From an uncultured Bacilli bacterium (GTDB lineage: Bacteria > Bacillota_I > Bacilli_A > RF39 > UBA660): DNA of 16,978 bases. Of the stretch, positions 6,675-14,054 are shown piece by piece. Each line of letters begins with the position of its first letter. Within the stretch, counting starts at the first letter, position 1. The translations under genes were made by a program, and so were the position numbers. The stretch lies in the NCBI GenBank assembly GCA_947630435.1, contig CANRHO010000009.1, positions 1-16,978 of the forward strand. The letters run 5' to 3'. Under the pieces are notes generated by a model. That model saw only the letters and a program-made list of their open reading frames with translations, was not told the DNA's origin and did not search any database.

Positions 6675-7484
6675 ATGAATAAAATTGCTATAAGTCTTGG
6701 ACCATTTTCAATAACTTGGTACTCAATATGTATTTTACTCGGAATAATATTCGCAGGGGTAGTTATTAATAAAGAAGCAAAAAAATATAATATTCCAACT
6801 AGTTTTATTACTAATTTAATTTTTTGGTGTGTTGTTTTTGGACTTTTAGGAGCAAGATTATATTACGTTTTATTTAACTTAGATTATTATTTAATGTTTC
6901 CGATTGAGATAATAAAAATTTGGAACGGAGGTCTTGCTATTCATGGTGGAATAATTGCAGGACTAATAACTTTAATAGTTTATTGCAAAAAGTATAATGT
7001 TAATATACTTAAAATGACTGATATAGCTGTTTGTGGATTAATTTTAGCGCAAGCTATAGGCCGTTGGGGTAATTTTTTTAATGGCGAAGCTCATGGTGGA
7101 CTTGTGACAAAAAGTTTTCTAGAAAATTTACATCTACCTAATTTTATAATAAATGGAATGTATATATCAGGACATTATTATCATCCAACCTTTTTATATG
7201 AATCTTTACTTTGCATAATAGGATTTTTTATATTATATGGATTTAGAAGTTTAAAACAAACTAAACTTGGAAGTACCACGGCTTTATATTTAATATGGTA
7301 TGGGATCATAAGATTTTTTATTGAATCTTTACGAACTGATAGTTTAATGTTAGGAAATTTAAAAATGGCCCAAATCATATCAATATTAATGATTATAATA
7401 GGAATTATTATGTTTATAATAACTAAAATTAAATGTAAAAACTATGATGATATAGGAGCTAAAGAAGATGAAATTAAAATCTAA
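6675..7484 (+). CDS. lgt: Prolipoprotein diacylglyceryl transferase
   Basis: Lgt transfers diacylglycerol from phosphatidylglycerol to the lipobox Cys of prolipoproteins at the cytoplasmic membrane, the first step of lipoprotein maturation. The 269-residue length and roughly seven membrane spans are normal. Diagnostic features: GLAIHGG (H90) in 87-92, the Lgt signature GRWGNFFNGEAHGG (129-142, including R130 and N133/N136) and RFFIESLRTDSL (213-224, R220). It starts one base after the YvlD-like gene and its last 17 bases overlap trxB, so the three genes are translationally linked. No hprK precedes it, unlike in many Bacilli. Confidence 0.97.
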   Translation: MNKIAISLGPFSITWYSICILLGIIFAGVVINKEAKKYNIPTSFITNLIFWCVVFGLLGARLYYVLFNLDYYLMFPIEIIKIWNGGLAIHGGIIAGLITLIVYCKKYNVNILKMTDIAVCGLILAQAIGRWGNFFNGEAHGGLVTKSFLENLHLPNFIINGMYISGHYYHPTFLYESLLCIIGFFILYGFRSLKQTKLGSTTALYLIWYGIIRFFIESLRTDSLMLGNLKMAQIISILMIIIGIIMFIITKIKCKNYDDIGAKEDEIKI

Positions 7485-8376
7485 ATATGATGTTGTTATA
7501 ATAGGTTCAGGTCCCGCTGGGATGTGCGCAGCTATTTATCTTAAAAGAGCAGGAATTAATCCACTTATTTTGGAAAAGGAATCTCCTGGAGGAATTCTAA
7601 ATAAAACCCATAAAATTGAAAACTATCCTGGATACGTTGATAAAGATGGTACAACTTTAGCCTTTAGAATGTATAGTCAAGTTGAAAATTTAGATATTGA
7701 TTTAAAAATTGAAGAGGTTCAAAATATAATAAAAGAAAATGATAAATATGTTGTTATTACAAATGATAATTCTTATAGTTCTGATTATATTTTAATAGCA
7801 ACTGGTAAGATTCCAAGAAAATTAGATGTTGAATTAGCAGATAAATATGAAGGCAAAGGAATATCTTACTGTGCAATTTGTGACGGTGCATTATACAAAG
7901 ATAAAACTGTTGCTGTTATAGGCGGAGGTAACTCTGCCATGGAAGCTGCTTTATATTTAAGTGATATAGCGAAAAAAGTATATATAGTAAACCGTTCATC
8001 TATATTAAGAGCGGATAAAAAAGAACAAGACGAAGTAGTTAATAAAGATAATGTAGAAGTTATTTTTAATAGTAAAATATTTAAATTAGTAGAAAAGGAA
8101 AACGAATTAGTTGGTATAATATTAGACACTGGTAAAAGGTTAGATGTAAGTGGTATATTTGTTTGCATAGGGCAAGATTCAAATTTTGCATATTATCAAA
8201 ATATGAATTTAAAAACAGATAGTAAAGGTATAATAGTTGATCAAAATATGAAGACAAGTGTTAAAAATATTTATGCATGTGGCGATTCAGTAAGTAAAAA
8301 TTTATATCAAGTAGTTACGGCAACTAGTGAGGGAGCCATCGCCGCAACTAATATAATTAAACAAATAAAAAAATAG
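7468..8376 (+). CDS. trxB: Thioredoxin-disulfide reductase (NAD(P)H/FAD)
   Basis: A 302-residue flavoprotein that reduces thioredoxin. FAD-binding GSGPAG (13-18), ATG (111-113), redox-active C135-A-I-C138, the second nucleotide motif GGGNSA (152-157) and the C-terminal FAD motif ACGDSVSKNLYQVVTA (270-285) are all present. The NADPH 2'-phosphate motif is atypical: residues 174-181 read VNRSSILR where classical TrxB has HRRxxxR, so one expected Arg is Ser and His is Asn; R176 and R181 remain. Cofactor preference may therefore differ. The RBS AGGAG (7454-7458) lies inside lgt, which overlaps by 17 bases. A terminator overlaps its TAG stop. Confidence 0.95.
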   Translation: MKLKSKYDVVIIGSGPAGMCAAIYLKRAGINPLILEKESPGGILNKTHKIENYPGYVDKDGTTLAFRMYSQVENLDIDLKIEEVQNIIKENDKYVVITNDNSYSSDYILIATGKIPRKLDVELADKYEGKGISYCAICDGALYKDKTVAVIGGGNSAMEAALYLSDIAKKVYIVNRSSILRADKKEQDEVVNKDNVEVIFNSKIFKLVEKENELVGIILDTGKRLDVSGIFVCIGQDSNFAYYQNMNLKTDSKGIIVDQNMKTSVKNIYACGDSVSKNLYQVVTATSEGAIAATNIIKQIKK

Positions 8377-8640
8377 AATCTATAATTTTTTTGATTCTGT
8401 TTTTTATTTTTTGTAAATTATCATTATTTTCTTTGAGTGCTATTGTAGTTTTAATTCTCTTTACCAAATCTTGATTATCAACATATGTAACGACATCGAT
8501 TTAAATTATCTATATTACCAATTTGTTTTCCTTTTATGGTGTTTTTTGTATTTGGAAAAATTAGTTAATTGGATACTAAAATTGCTATTATAGGAACTTC
8601 TAAACAAGATATTAATTCTTTTATTTGCTTGGAATGATTT
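8357..8640 (-). pseudogene. Decayed minus-strand ORF, unrecognised (NERD-like at best)
   Basis: The 334-base gap between trxB and whiA has no intact gene. On the minus strand, 8639-8478 encodes protein-like sequence (NHSKQIKELISCLEVPIIAI, then, after one in-frame TAA at 8567-8565, LIFPNTKNTIKGKQIGNIDN). Dropping one base (8498) joins it to a second open segment from 8497 to 8357 (DVVTYVDNQDLVKRIKTTIA, then LKENNDNLQKIKNRIKKII). So one nonsense change and one frameshift break a single C-terminal coding region; upstream of 8640 it is further degraded. The pattern faintly recalls the end of a nuclease-related (NERD) domain protein, but this is a weak guess. It converges on trxB, overlapping its last 20 bases. 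Confidence 0.5.
8371..8406 (+). terminator. Intrinsic terminator after trxB
   Basis: AGAATC (8375-8380) pairs with GATTCT (8393-8398), extended by a T-G wobble and A-T pairs (8371-8374 with 8399-8402), and is followed by a T-rich run to 8406 and beyond. It overlaps the trxB stop codon and closes the yvlD-lgt-trxB operon. Confidence 0.8.
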
Positions 8641-8681
8641 TAATTTATTTAAGAATAATTATTAAAAAACACCTGGATATG

Positions 8682-8710
8682 TTGAAAAAGGAAGCATTAT
8701 TTGATATAAT
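8682..8710 (+). promoter_or_regulatory. Strong promoter of whiA
   Basis: TTGAAA (8682-8687), a 17-base spacer, then TATAAT (8705-8710) with an extended TG at 8702-8703. This is near-consensus housekeeping sigma. Transcription would begin near 8717, about 15 bases before the ATG. Confidence 0.85.
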
Positions 8711-8731
8711 TTGTTAATAGGATGTGATAAT

Positions 8732-9664
8732 ATGACATTTTCTAGTAAAATAAAAAAAGAAATTAGTACCATAGAATGTACTAGAGCTGAATATTTATCT
8801 GAATTATCTGGAATAATTAGGACTTCTGCGGAAATAAAAATTTATAATATAAAAGTTCAAACTGAAAATAAGTTTGTAGCAAATAGAATATTTGGACTAT
8901 TTAAAATTCTATATGATATCAATTTAAATATTTCTTTACGAAAAAATTATAATTTTAAGAAAAATGAAATATACGTTTTAGAGTTGAAACGGGATACTTT
9001 AAAGGTACTTAGAGATTTAGGTATAGTAAATGATAAAAACGAACTTTTAAAAATGCCAAGTGAATCTTTATTATCGGATGAAGAACTCAAAAGGGCTTAC
9101 CTAAGGGGAGTATTTATGGTGTCTGGGAGTTTAAATGATCCTAAAACATCCAGGTATCACTTAGAGTTCCTTATTAATGATACTGATTATGCTTGCTTTT
9201 TGAATAATTTACTAAAGGATAATGGTTTAAATAGCAAAATATTACATAGAAAAAAAGGTTATATGATATACATAAAAGAGGCTGAAAAAATAAGTGATTT
9301 TTTAAGACTTATAAGAGCTTACAACGGGGTTATGTATTATGAGGAAATAAGGGTTTATAGGGAAAAGATAAATATGACTAACCGACTTAATAATTGTGAA
9401 CAGGCCAACGTAGAAAAAACCATGTCAACTTCAAATAAACTTATTTCAGAAATTAATTTTATAAAAGAAAATAAAATGTTTGATTTACTTGATGAAAAAG
9501 TTAGGCAAAGTGCCGATTATAGAGTTAGATATCCAGAAACATCTCTTTTAGAATTAAGTAAGATAATGACTTTAGAAACGGGCTCTACAATAAGTAAATC
9601 ATGTTTAAATCATAGGTTTAGAAAGATTAAGGAGTTTGCAGACAGAATAAGAGAACAAAATTAA
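8732..9664 (+). CDS. whiA: WhiA-family DNA-binding protein
   Basis: WhiA is a conserved Gram-positive nucleoid/regulatory protein influencing cell division and chromosome segregation in Bacillus. 310 residues from ATG 8732; an in-frame TTG at 8711 directly follows the -10 and is upstream of the expected transcript start, so it is rejected. The N-terminal half is the degenerate LAGLIDADG homing-endonuclease-like fold: CTRAEYLSE (16-24) and RAYLRGVFMVSGSLNDPKTS (121-140) with YHLEF. The linker has TNRLNNCEQANVEKT (216-230). The C-terminal HTH (250-306) ends ISKSCLNHRFRKIKEFADRI. In many Bacilli it follows rapZ-yvcK; both are missing here and it has its own promoter. Confidence 0.95.
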   Translation: MTFSSKIKKEISTIECTRAEYLSELSGIIRTSAEIKIYNIKVQTENKFVANRIFGLFKILYDINLNISLRKNYNFKKNEIYVLELKRDTLKVLRDLGIVNDKNELLKMPSESLLSDEELKRAYLRGVFMVSGSLNDPKTSRYHLEFLINDTDYACFLNNLLKDNGLNSKILHRKKGYMIYIKEAEKISDFLRLIRAYNGVMYYEEIRVYREKINMTNRLNNCEQANVEKTMSTSNKLISEINFIKENKMFDLLDEKVRQSADYRVRYPETSLLELSKIMTLETGSTISKSCLNHRFRKIKEFADRIREQN

Positions 9665-9676
9665 TTTAATAAAGAC

Positions 9677-9709
9677 TTTAAAAAATACCATTTTTTTGAT
9701 AGAATGGTA
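9677..9709 (+). promoter_or_regulatory. parAB operon promoter with embedded inverted repeat
   Basis: TTTAAA (9677-9682), 17-base spacer, TAGAAT (9700-9705) with extended TG (9697-9698). A 7-bp inverted repeat TACCATT (9686-9692) / AATGGTA (9703-9709) brackets the -10. It could be an operator (parA/parB autoregulation) or the whiA transcript's 3' hairpin, though no T tract follows on the + strand. Confidence 0.55.
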
Positions 9710-9751
9710 ATGTTAATTAATAATATAAAATAGTAAAAAGGAAGTGAGGCT

Positions 9752-10546
9752 ATGGCAAGAATAATAGCATTAGTAAATCAAAAAGGTGGTGTAGGCAAAA
9801 CAACTACCAGTATTAACTTAGCGGCTTCACTAGGAGTTTTGAATAAAAAAGTTTTGCTTATTGATTTAGACCCTCAAGGGAATGCATCTACTGGTGTTGG
9901 CATAAATAAAGGAGATGTTAATAAAAGTATATATGATTTGTTATTATCTAGATGTTTAGCCAATGAAGCCATTATAAAAACAAACTTTAAAAATTTAAGT
10001 ATTATACCCGCAACAATAAATTTAGCAGGAGCAGACATAGAGTTGATAGAAAAAGCAAAACAAGATTCTAGTTTTCAAAAAAACTTGCAATTAAAAAATG
10101 CTTTGGAACAAGTAAAAAACGATTATGATTTTATAATAATTGATTGTCCACCTTCGTTAGGTCTTTTGACTACTAACGCACTTACTGCTTCTAACTCTGT
10201 TTTAATTCCTGTTCAATGTGAGTTTTTTGCGTTAGAAGGAATTATGCAACTTTTAAATTCAATTATGTTAGCGCAGAAAAAACTTAATCCTACGTTAGAA
10301 ATAGAAGGTGTACTTCTTACCATGTTAGATTCTAGAACTAATTTAGGATTGGAAGTAGTAGAAGAAATAAGAGGCTTTTTCAAAGAAAGAGTGTATAATA
10401 CATTAATTCCAAGGTTAATAAGATTAACGGAAGCTCCGTCGCATGGTAAACCCATAGTTGCATATGATCCAATGAGCCGTGGAACTGAAGCATATCTTAA
10501 TTTGGCAAAGGAGGTAATTGAACAAGATGAAAGAAGAAACAAGTAA
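9752..10546 (+). CDS. soj: Chromosome-partitioning ATPase ParA/Soj
   Basis: A 264-residue ParA-type ATPase that, with ParB and parS, segregates replication origins and, in Bacillus, modulates DnaA. Residues 11-18 (KGGVGKTT) are the deviant Walker A with signature lysine K11 and catalytic-site K16. LLIDLDPQGNAS (35-46) is Walker A', and FIIIDCPPSLG (about 126-136) is Walker B. There is no N-terminal HTH, so it is the chromosomal (Soj) rather than the plasmid P1-type form. The RBS AAAGGAAGTGAG lies 5-16 bases upstream of the ATG. It overlaps parB by about 20 bases. No canonical parS (TGTTTCACGTGAAACA) was seen in the window. Confidence 0.96.
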   Translation: MARIIALVNQKGGVGKTTTSINLAASLGVLNKKVLLIDLDPQGNASTGVGINKGDVNKSIYDLLLSRCLANEAIIKTNFKNLSIIPATINLAGADIELIEKAKQDSSFQKNLQLKNALEQVKNDYDFIIIDCPPSLGLLTTNALTASNSVLIPVQCEFFALEGIMQLLNSIMLAQKKLNPTLEIEGVLLTMLDSRTNLGLEVVEEIRGFFKERVYNTLIPRLIRLTEAPSHGKPIVAYDPMSRGTEAYLNLAKEVIEQDERRNK

Positions 10547-11414
10547 AAGAAGAGCTCTTGGTATGGGACTTGAACAATTATTTAATTCTGAAATGCTTGA
10601 TTTTGATCAAGTCGAAGAAAAAATTGTTAATCAAACTCCAAAAGATGAAATAATTGAAATACCTTTAGGTGAGCTTATGAGCAATCCATACCAACCAAGA
10701 AAAATATTTGATGAAGAGTCTTTAAAAGAACTTTCTGATTCAATAAAGGAACATGGTGTATTTCAACCAATAATAGTAAAAAAAAGTGTTAAAGGATATA
10801 ACATAATAGCAGGAGAAAGAAGGGTAAAGGCATCGGAATTAGCGGGTCTTACAAAAATTCCAGCAATAGTAAGAGATTTTACAGATGATGAAATGATGCA
10901 AGTTGCTCTACTAGAAAACTTACAAAGAGAAGATTTAACGGCAATAGAGGAAGCAAAAGCTTATAAATCAATAATTGAATCTCTTAGATTAACTCAAGAT
11001 GAATTGGCGAAAAAAATAGGTAAGTCAAGGAGCCATATTACTAATATGCTAGGTCTTCTTAGGTTGCCTCTTTCCGTTCAAGATATGCTATTATATAATA
11101 AGATAAGCATGGGACACGCAAGGGTACTAAGTAAGTTGGAAAGTCATGAACAAGTTGAGGAGTTGGCAAACAAGGTTATAAATGAAAATTTAAGTGTAAG
11201 AGATTTAGAAAAGTTAACAGAATCTAGTTATTTTGTAAGAAACATACCATTAACGAGACAAAAAAAACATAAGCAATATAAACATGTTGAAGATGCAATG
11301 AAAGAAAAACTTGGTACTAAGGTATCTATATCAGATAATAAAATAAAAATTTCTTTTGTTACTAAAGAAGATTTAAATAGAATTTTAGAAATTTTAAATA
11401 TAGAGGTAGAATAG
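10527..11414 (+). CDS. spo0J: ParB/Spo0J chromosome-partitioning protein
   Basis: A 295-residue CTP-dependent DNA clamp that loads at parS and recruits SMC. From ATG 10527: N-terminal ParA-stimulating basic stretch (SKRRALGMGLEQLF, 6-19), ParB/Srx CTPase domain with NPYQPRK (53-59), GERR (96-99) and ENLQREDL (130-137), then the parS-binding HTH (155-180, LTQDELAKKIGKSRSHIT) and a C-terminal dimerisation tail (about 240-295). The RBS GGAGG (10510-10514) is 12 bases from this ATG and only 3 from an in-frame TTG at 10518, so the ATG is preferred although its spacing is long. The shared parA-parB overlap implies coupled translation. Confidence 0.95.
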   Translation: MKEETSKRRALGMGLEQLFNSEMLDFDQVEEKIVNQTPKDEIIEIPLGELMSNPYQPRKIFDEESLKELSDSIKEHGVFQPIIVKKSVKGYNIIAGERRVKASELAGLTKIPAIVRDFTDDEMMQVALLENLQREDLTAIEEAKAYKSIIESLRLTQDELAKKIGKSRSHITNMLGLLRLPLSVQDMLLYNKISMGHARVLSKLESHEQVEELANKVINENLSVRDLEKLTESSYFVRNIPLTRQKKHKQYKHVEDAMKEKLGTKVSISDNKIKISFVTKEDLNRILEILNIEVE

Positions 11415-11424
11415 AGGAATACAT

Positions 11425-12231
11425 ATGAAAGTTTTTGGTTTGACCATTGCAAAGGAAGTATACATGACAATTATTATTTTAGTGCTTTCTTTTGTAATAG
11501 AGAAAGTTCTAAAAAGTATAGTAAGAAAAACTTTTAATCCAAATAAAAAACATAAAAATTTTGATTCTAGAAAGGTAAGTACTATAAGTAGTTTATTATG
11601 TAGCATAGTAAAATACGTAGTATGGATACTTTCGGTATTATCTTTACTAGGATTATACGGGGTTAATACGGCAGCTTTGATAACAGGTCTTGGAGTTGTA
11701 AGTTTGGTTATTGGACTTGCCTTTCAAGATATCTTAAAAGATATTTTAGTAGGCATTTCTATTATTTTTGAAAATTGGTTCGCGGTAGGAGATTTTGTTC
11801 AAATTGGCGATTTTTCTGGAACCATCATGTCACTCGGACTTAAATCAACTAGAATACAGGCTTATACTGGCGAGGTAAAAATATTATCAAATAGGAATAT
11901 AATTGAAGTAATTAATTATAGTTTAGATAAAACATTGGCCATAGTAGACATTCCGGTTGGTTATGAAACTAAACTTGATAAAGTAGAAAAAATATTACAA
12001 GTAGCTGCTGCTACAATGAAAGAAAAAATACCTATGCTTGTAGAAGAACCACAAGTTTTGGGGGTTCAAGAATTAGCTGATTCATCTGTTATATTTAGAA
12101 TAATTGGAAAATGCAAGCCTGCGCAACATTTCGAAGCTCAAAGAAAAATGAAAAAGGAATTTAAAAACGTATTAGATAAAAACGGAATAAAGATTCCTTA
12201 TCCGCAAATAGAGGTACATCATGAAAAATAA
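11425..12231 (+). CDS. Small-conductance mechanosensitive channel, MscS family
   Basis: A 268-residue membrane channel that relieves hypo-osmotic pressure. Three predicted membrane helices lie near 11-29, 57-77 and 80-112; the last is the pore-lining TM3 with its Gly/Ala pattern (LITGLGVVSLVIGLAFQDIL, 85-104) and the family sequence ILVGISIIFENWFAVGDFV (107-125). The cytosolic beta and alpha/beta domains follow (126-268). Length matches the minimal MscS/YkuT-type channel. It begins 10 bases after parB and overlaps the DUF951 gene by 11, so it belongs to the parAB operon, an arrangement common in Bacilli. Confidence 0.93.
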   Translation: MKVFGLTIAKEVYMTIIILVLSFVIEKVLKSIVRKTFNPNKKHKNFDSRKVSTISSLLCSIVKYVVWILSVLSLLGLYGVNTAALITGLGVVSLVIGLAFQDILKDILVGISIIFENWFAVGDFVQIGDFSGTIMSLGLKSTRIQAYTGEVKILSNRNIIEVINYSLDKTLAIVDIPVGYETKLDKVEKILQVAAATMKEKIPMLVEEPQVLGVQELADSSVIFRIIGKCKPAQHFEAQRKMKKEFKNVLDKNGIKIPYPQIEVHHEK

Positions 12232-12415
12232 TTATGTTTTAGGTTCTCTTGTACAAATGAAAAAAAAGCATCCCTGTGGATGCGATAAGTTTAAAGTTAT
12301 AAGAACGGGAGTAGATATAAAAATAGAATGTTCCAACTGTGGAAGAACCATAATGCTACCGCGTGTAGAGTTTAATAAAAAAATTAAAAAGGTGTTAATG
12401 GAGGAAATAAAATGA
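12221..12415 (+). CDS. DUF951 family small zinc-ribbon-like protein
   Basis: A 64-residue protein matching DUF951 (B. subtilis YyzM-type): LGSLVQMKKKHPCGCDKFKV (7-26), RTGVDIKIECSNCG (28-41), then IMLPRVEF (44-51). Cysteines 19, 21, 37 and 40 could bind zinc. The family is usually found between parB and ychF, as here. The biochemical role is not known to me. It overlaps both neighbours (11 bases with mscS, ATGA with the transporter), so translation is coupled through the operon. Confidence 0.92.
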   Translation: MKNNYVLGSLVQMKKKHPCGCDKFKVIRTGVDIKIECSNCGRTIMLPRVEFNKKIKKVLMEEIK

Positions 12416-13953
12416 TTAGTCCTAAGAAGTTAAAAAGATCATCACATCCGGTAATGTTTTTCATTTATTTAATATTACTAGTTATTGTGATTAGTGGAAT
12501 TATGAATGCGTTAAATTTTCAAGTTACTTATGATAAGTTGACAACTATTGCTGGTGAAGTTGAATCTAATACTATTGCGGTAAATTCACTATTAAGTTTA
12601 GATGGCATTAAGTTTATTATTACATCAGCTTATACTAATTTAGTAGAATTTGTTCCTTTTGGATCACTTCTTATAGCAGCAATATCTTTTGGGATTGCTT
12701 TAAAATCTGGCTTTTTAAAGACATTATGTAACAAATTAAATAAAAAAATACCAAAATATATATTAGTATTTATTTATTCTATTATTTGTATTATAGCTAG
12801 CTTGGATAGTAATGTTGGTTATGTAGTACTACTTCCTATAGGAGCGGTTTTGTTCATGAGTATGAACAGAAATCCAATAGGTGGTCTTGCTCTTGGGTTT
12901 GCATCAATTGCAGCAGGGCATGGGGCTGGTTTATTTATAACGTCTCTTGATTATAACTTAACTAGTTATACGGAAGCCAGTGCAAAATTGTTAGATGCTG
13001 ATTATACGGTATTACAGTCGAGTAATTTAATATTTATCATAGTTGCAGCATTACTTATTTCCACAATATGTACATTTATAACAGAAAAGATAGTTTCAAG
13101 GAAATTAGGAAGAAATCAGTTGGAAGATGAAGAAGAATTCGTATTAGAAGAATCTAAGGAAAAAAAGGGTTTAATGGCAGCTTTAATAGTAACCATTATA
13201 TGTTTGATTCCTATAATTCTTATGATTATTCCGGTAAATGGTAATCATTTTTTAGGACTATTGTTAGACAAGTCTCAAGATGTTTATTCTAAAATGCTAT
13301 TTTCATCAGATTCCCTTCTTATGACGAACATTGTTGGAATAGTTTCATTTGTATTAGCATTAGAAGGTTTTGCGTTTGGTGTTGTCACAGGAACGATAAA
13401 GAAAATAAGAGATATGGTAAATTTCTCTACGGATTACTTAAAAAACATTGGTGGTATATTCGTATTAATATTTTTTGCCGCTCAATTAAACGCTTTGGTA
13501 ACCGAAACTAACATAGGTGTAGTTATAACAGGTATGTTGGCAAAAGTTATATCATCATCAAATTTTTCATTTATACCTTTAATTTTAATTATTTTTGTTT
13601 TTTCTATGGTTACTAACATTTTACTTCCTGGATCGATTGCAAAATGGGCAATATTTGCTCCAAATATAATGCCAGTAGTAATGCAAGCTAATATATCTCC
13701 AGAATTTGCACAATTAGTATTTAGAGCAGGAGATTCAATAACTAATATTATAACTCCTTTATTTACTTACTTTGTTATATTTATAGGTTTTATAGAAGTA
13801 TTTATGAAAAATAAAAATGATTTTAGTATAAAAGGTTGTTATAGAGTAATATTCCCGTATTTTTTAGGAGTAACTATAATATGGCTTCTTATGTTGGTTT
13901 GTTGGTACATAGTAGGTCTTCCTATAGGACCAGGAGTTTATCCAACAATATAA
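12412..13953 (+). CDS. AbgT-family transporter
   Basis: A 513-residue integral membrane protein with about 11-13 hydrophobic spans, the size of E. coli AbgT (p-aminobenzoyl-glutamate transporter) and MtrF. Family features include SSHPVMFFIYLILLVIV (10-26), FVPFGSLLIAAISFGIALKS (75-94) and the conserved C-terminal RAGDSITNIITPLFTYF (438-454). An internal cytosolic acidic loop (about 226-246) separates the two halves. Members import p-aminobenzoyl-glutamate or export antifolates such as sulfonamides by cation coupling; the direction here cannot be told. It starts at an ATGA overlap with DUF951 (RBS GGAGG) and ends the parAB operon at a strong terminator. The conserved parB-mscS-DUF951-ychF order is interrupted by this gene and the next. 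Confidence 0.88.
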   Translation: MISPKKLKRSSHPVMFFIYLILLVIVISGIMNALNFQVTYDKLTTIAGEVESNTIAVNSLLSLDGIKFIITSAYTNLVEFVPFGSLLIAAISFGIALKSGFLKTLCNKLNKKIPKYILVFIYSIICIIASLDSNVGYVVLLPIGAVLFMSMNRNPIGGLALGFASIAAGHGAGLFITSLDYNLTSYTEASAKLLDADYTVLQSSNLIFIIVAALLISTICTFITEKIVSRKLGRNQLEDEEEFVLEESKEKKGLMAALIVTIICLIPIILMIIPVNGNHFLGLLLDKSQDVYSKMLFSSDSLLMTNIVGIVSFVLALEGFAFGVVTGTIKKIRDMVNFSTDYLKNIGGIFVLIFFAAQLNALVTETNIGVVITGMLAKVISSSNFSFIPLILIIFVFSMVTNILLPGSIAKWAIFAPNIMPVVMQANISPEFAQLVFRAGDSITNIITPLFTYFVIFIGFIEVFMKNKNDFSIKGCYRVIFPYFLGVTIIWLLMLVCWYIVGLPIGPGVYPTI

Positions 13954-13985
13954 AAGTATGTCTTGGACATACTTTTACTTTTTAT
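13952..13985 (+). terminator. Intrinsic terminator of the parAB operon
   Basis: An 11-bp perfect stem, AAAAGTATGTC (13952-13962) with GACATACTTTT (13966-13976), has a 3-base TTG loop and is followed by a T-rich run. It overlaps the transporter's TAA stop. Confidence 0.88.
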
Positions 13986-14007
13986 TTACAATTTAAAGTA
14001 ATTTAAT

Positions 14008-14035
14008 TTGTATAAAAAAAACTATTATGTATAAT
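14008..14035 (+). promoter_or_regulatory. Promoter of the unrecognised gene at 14055
   Basis: TTGTAT (14008-14013), a 16-base spacer and TATAAT (14030-14035). A second TATAAT follows directly (14036-14041). Transcription would begin near 14042, just at the RBS AGAGGTGG (14042-14049). Confidence 0.6.
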
Positions 14036-14054
14036 TATAATAGAGGTGGTTTAT

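Noticed and set aside
8375..8400. Minus-strand coding through the trxB terminator as an intact gene
   Set aside because: The minus-strand frame is interrupted by a stop and a frameshift, so it is listed only as a decayed ORF.
8711..8731. TTG start for whiA
   Set aside because: It directly follows the -10 and lies before the expected transcript start; homology begins at the ATG 8732 (MTFSSKIKKE).
10518..10526. TTG start for parB
   Set aside because: Only 3 bases separate it from GGAGG; the ATG at 10527 is more likely although its spacing of 12 is long.
9665..11414. A parS site near parAB
   Set aside because: No TGTTTCACGTGAAACA-like palindrome was found on reading the window; parS may lie elsewhere.
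14046..14054. GTG start for the 312-residue protein
   Set aside because: The GTG is part of the Shine-Dalgarno AGAGGTGG serving ATG 14055.
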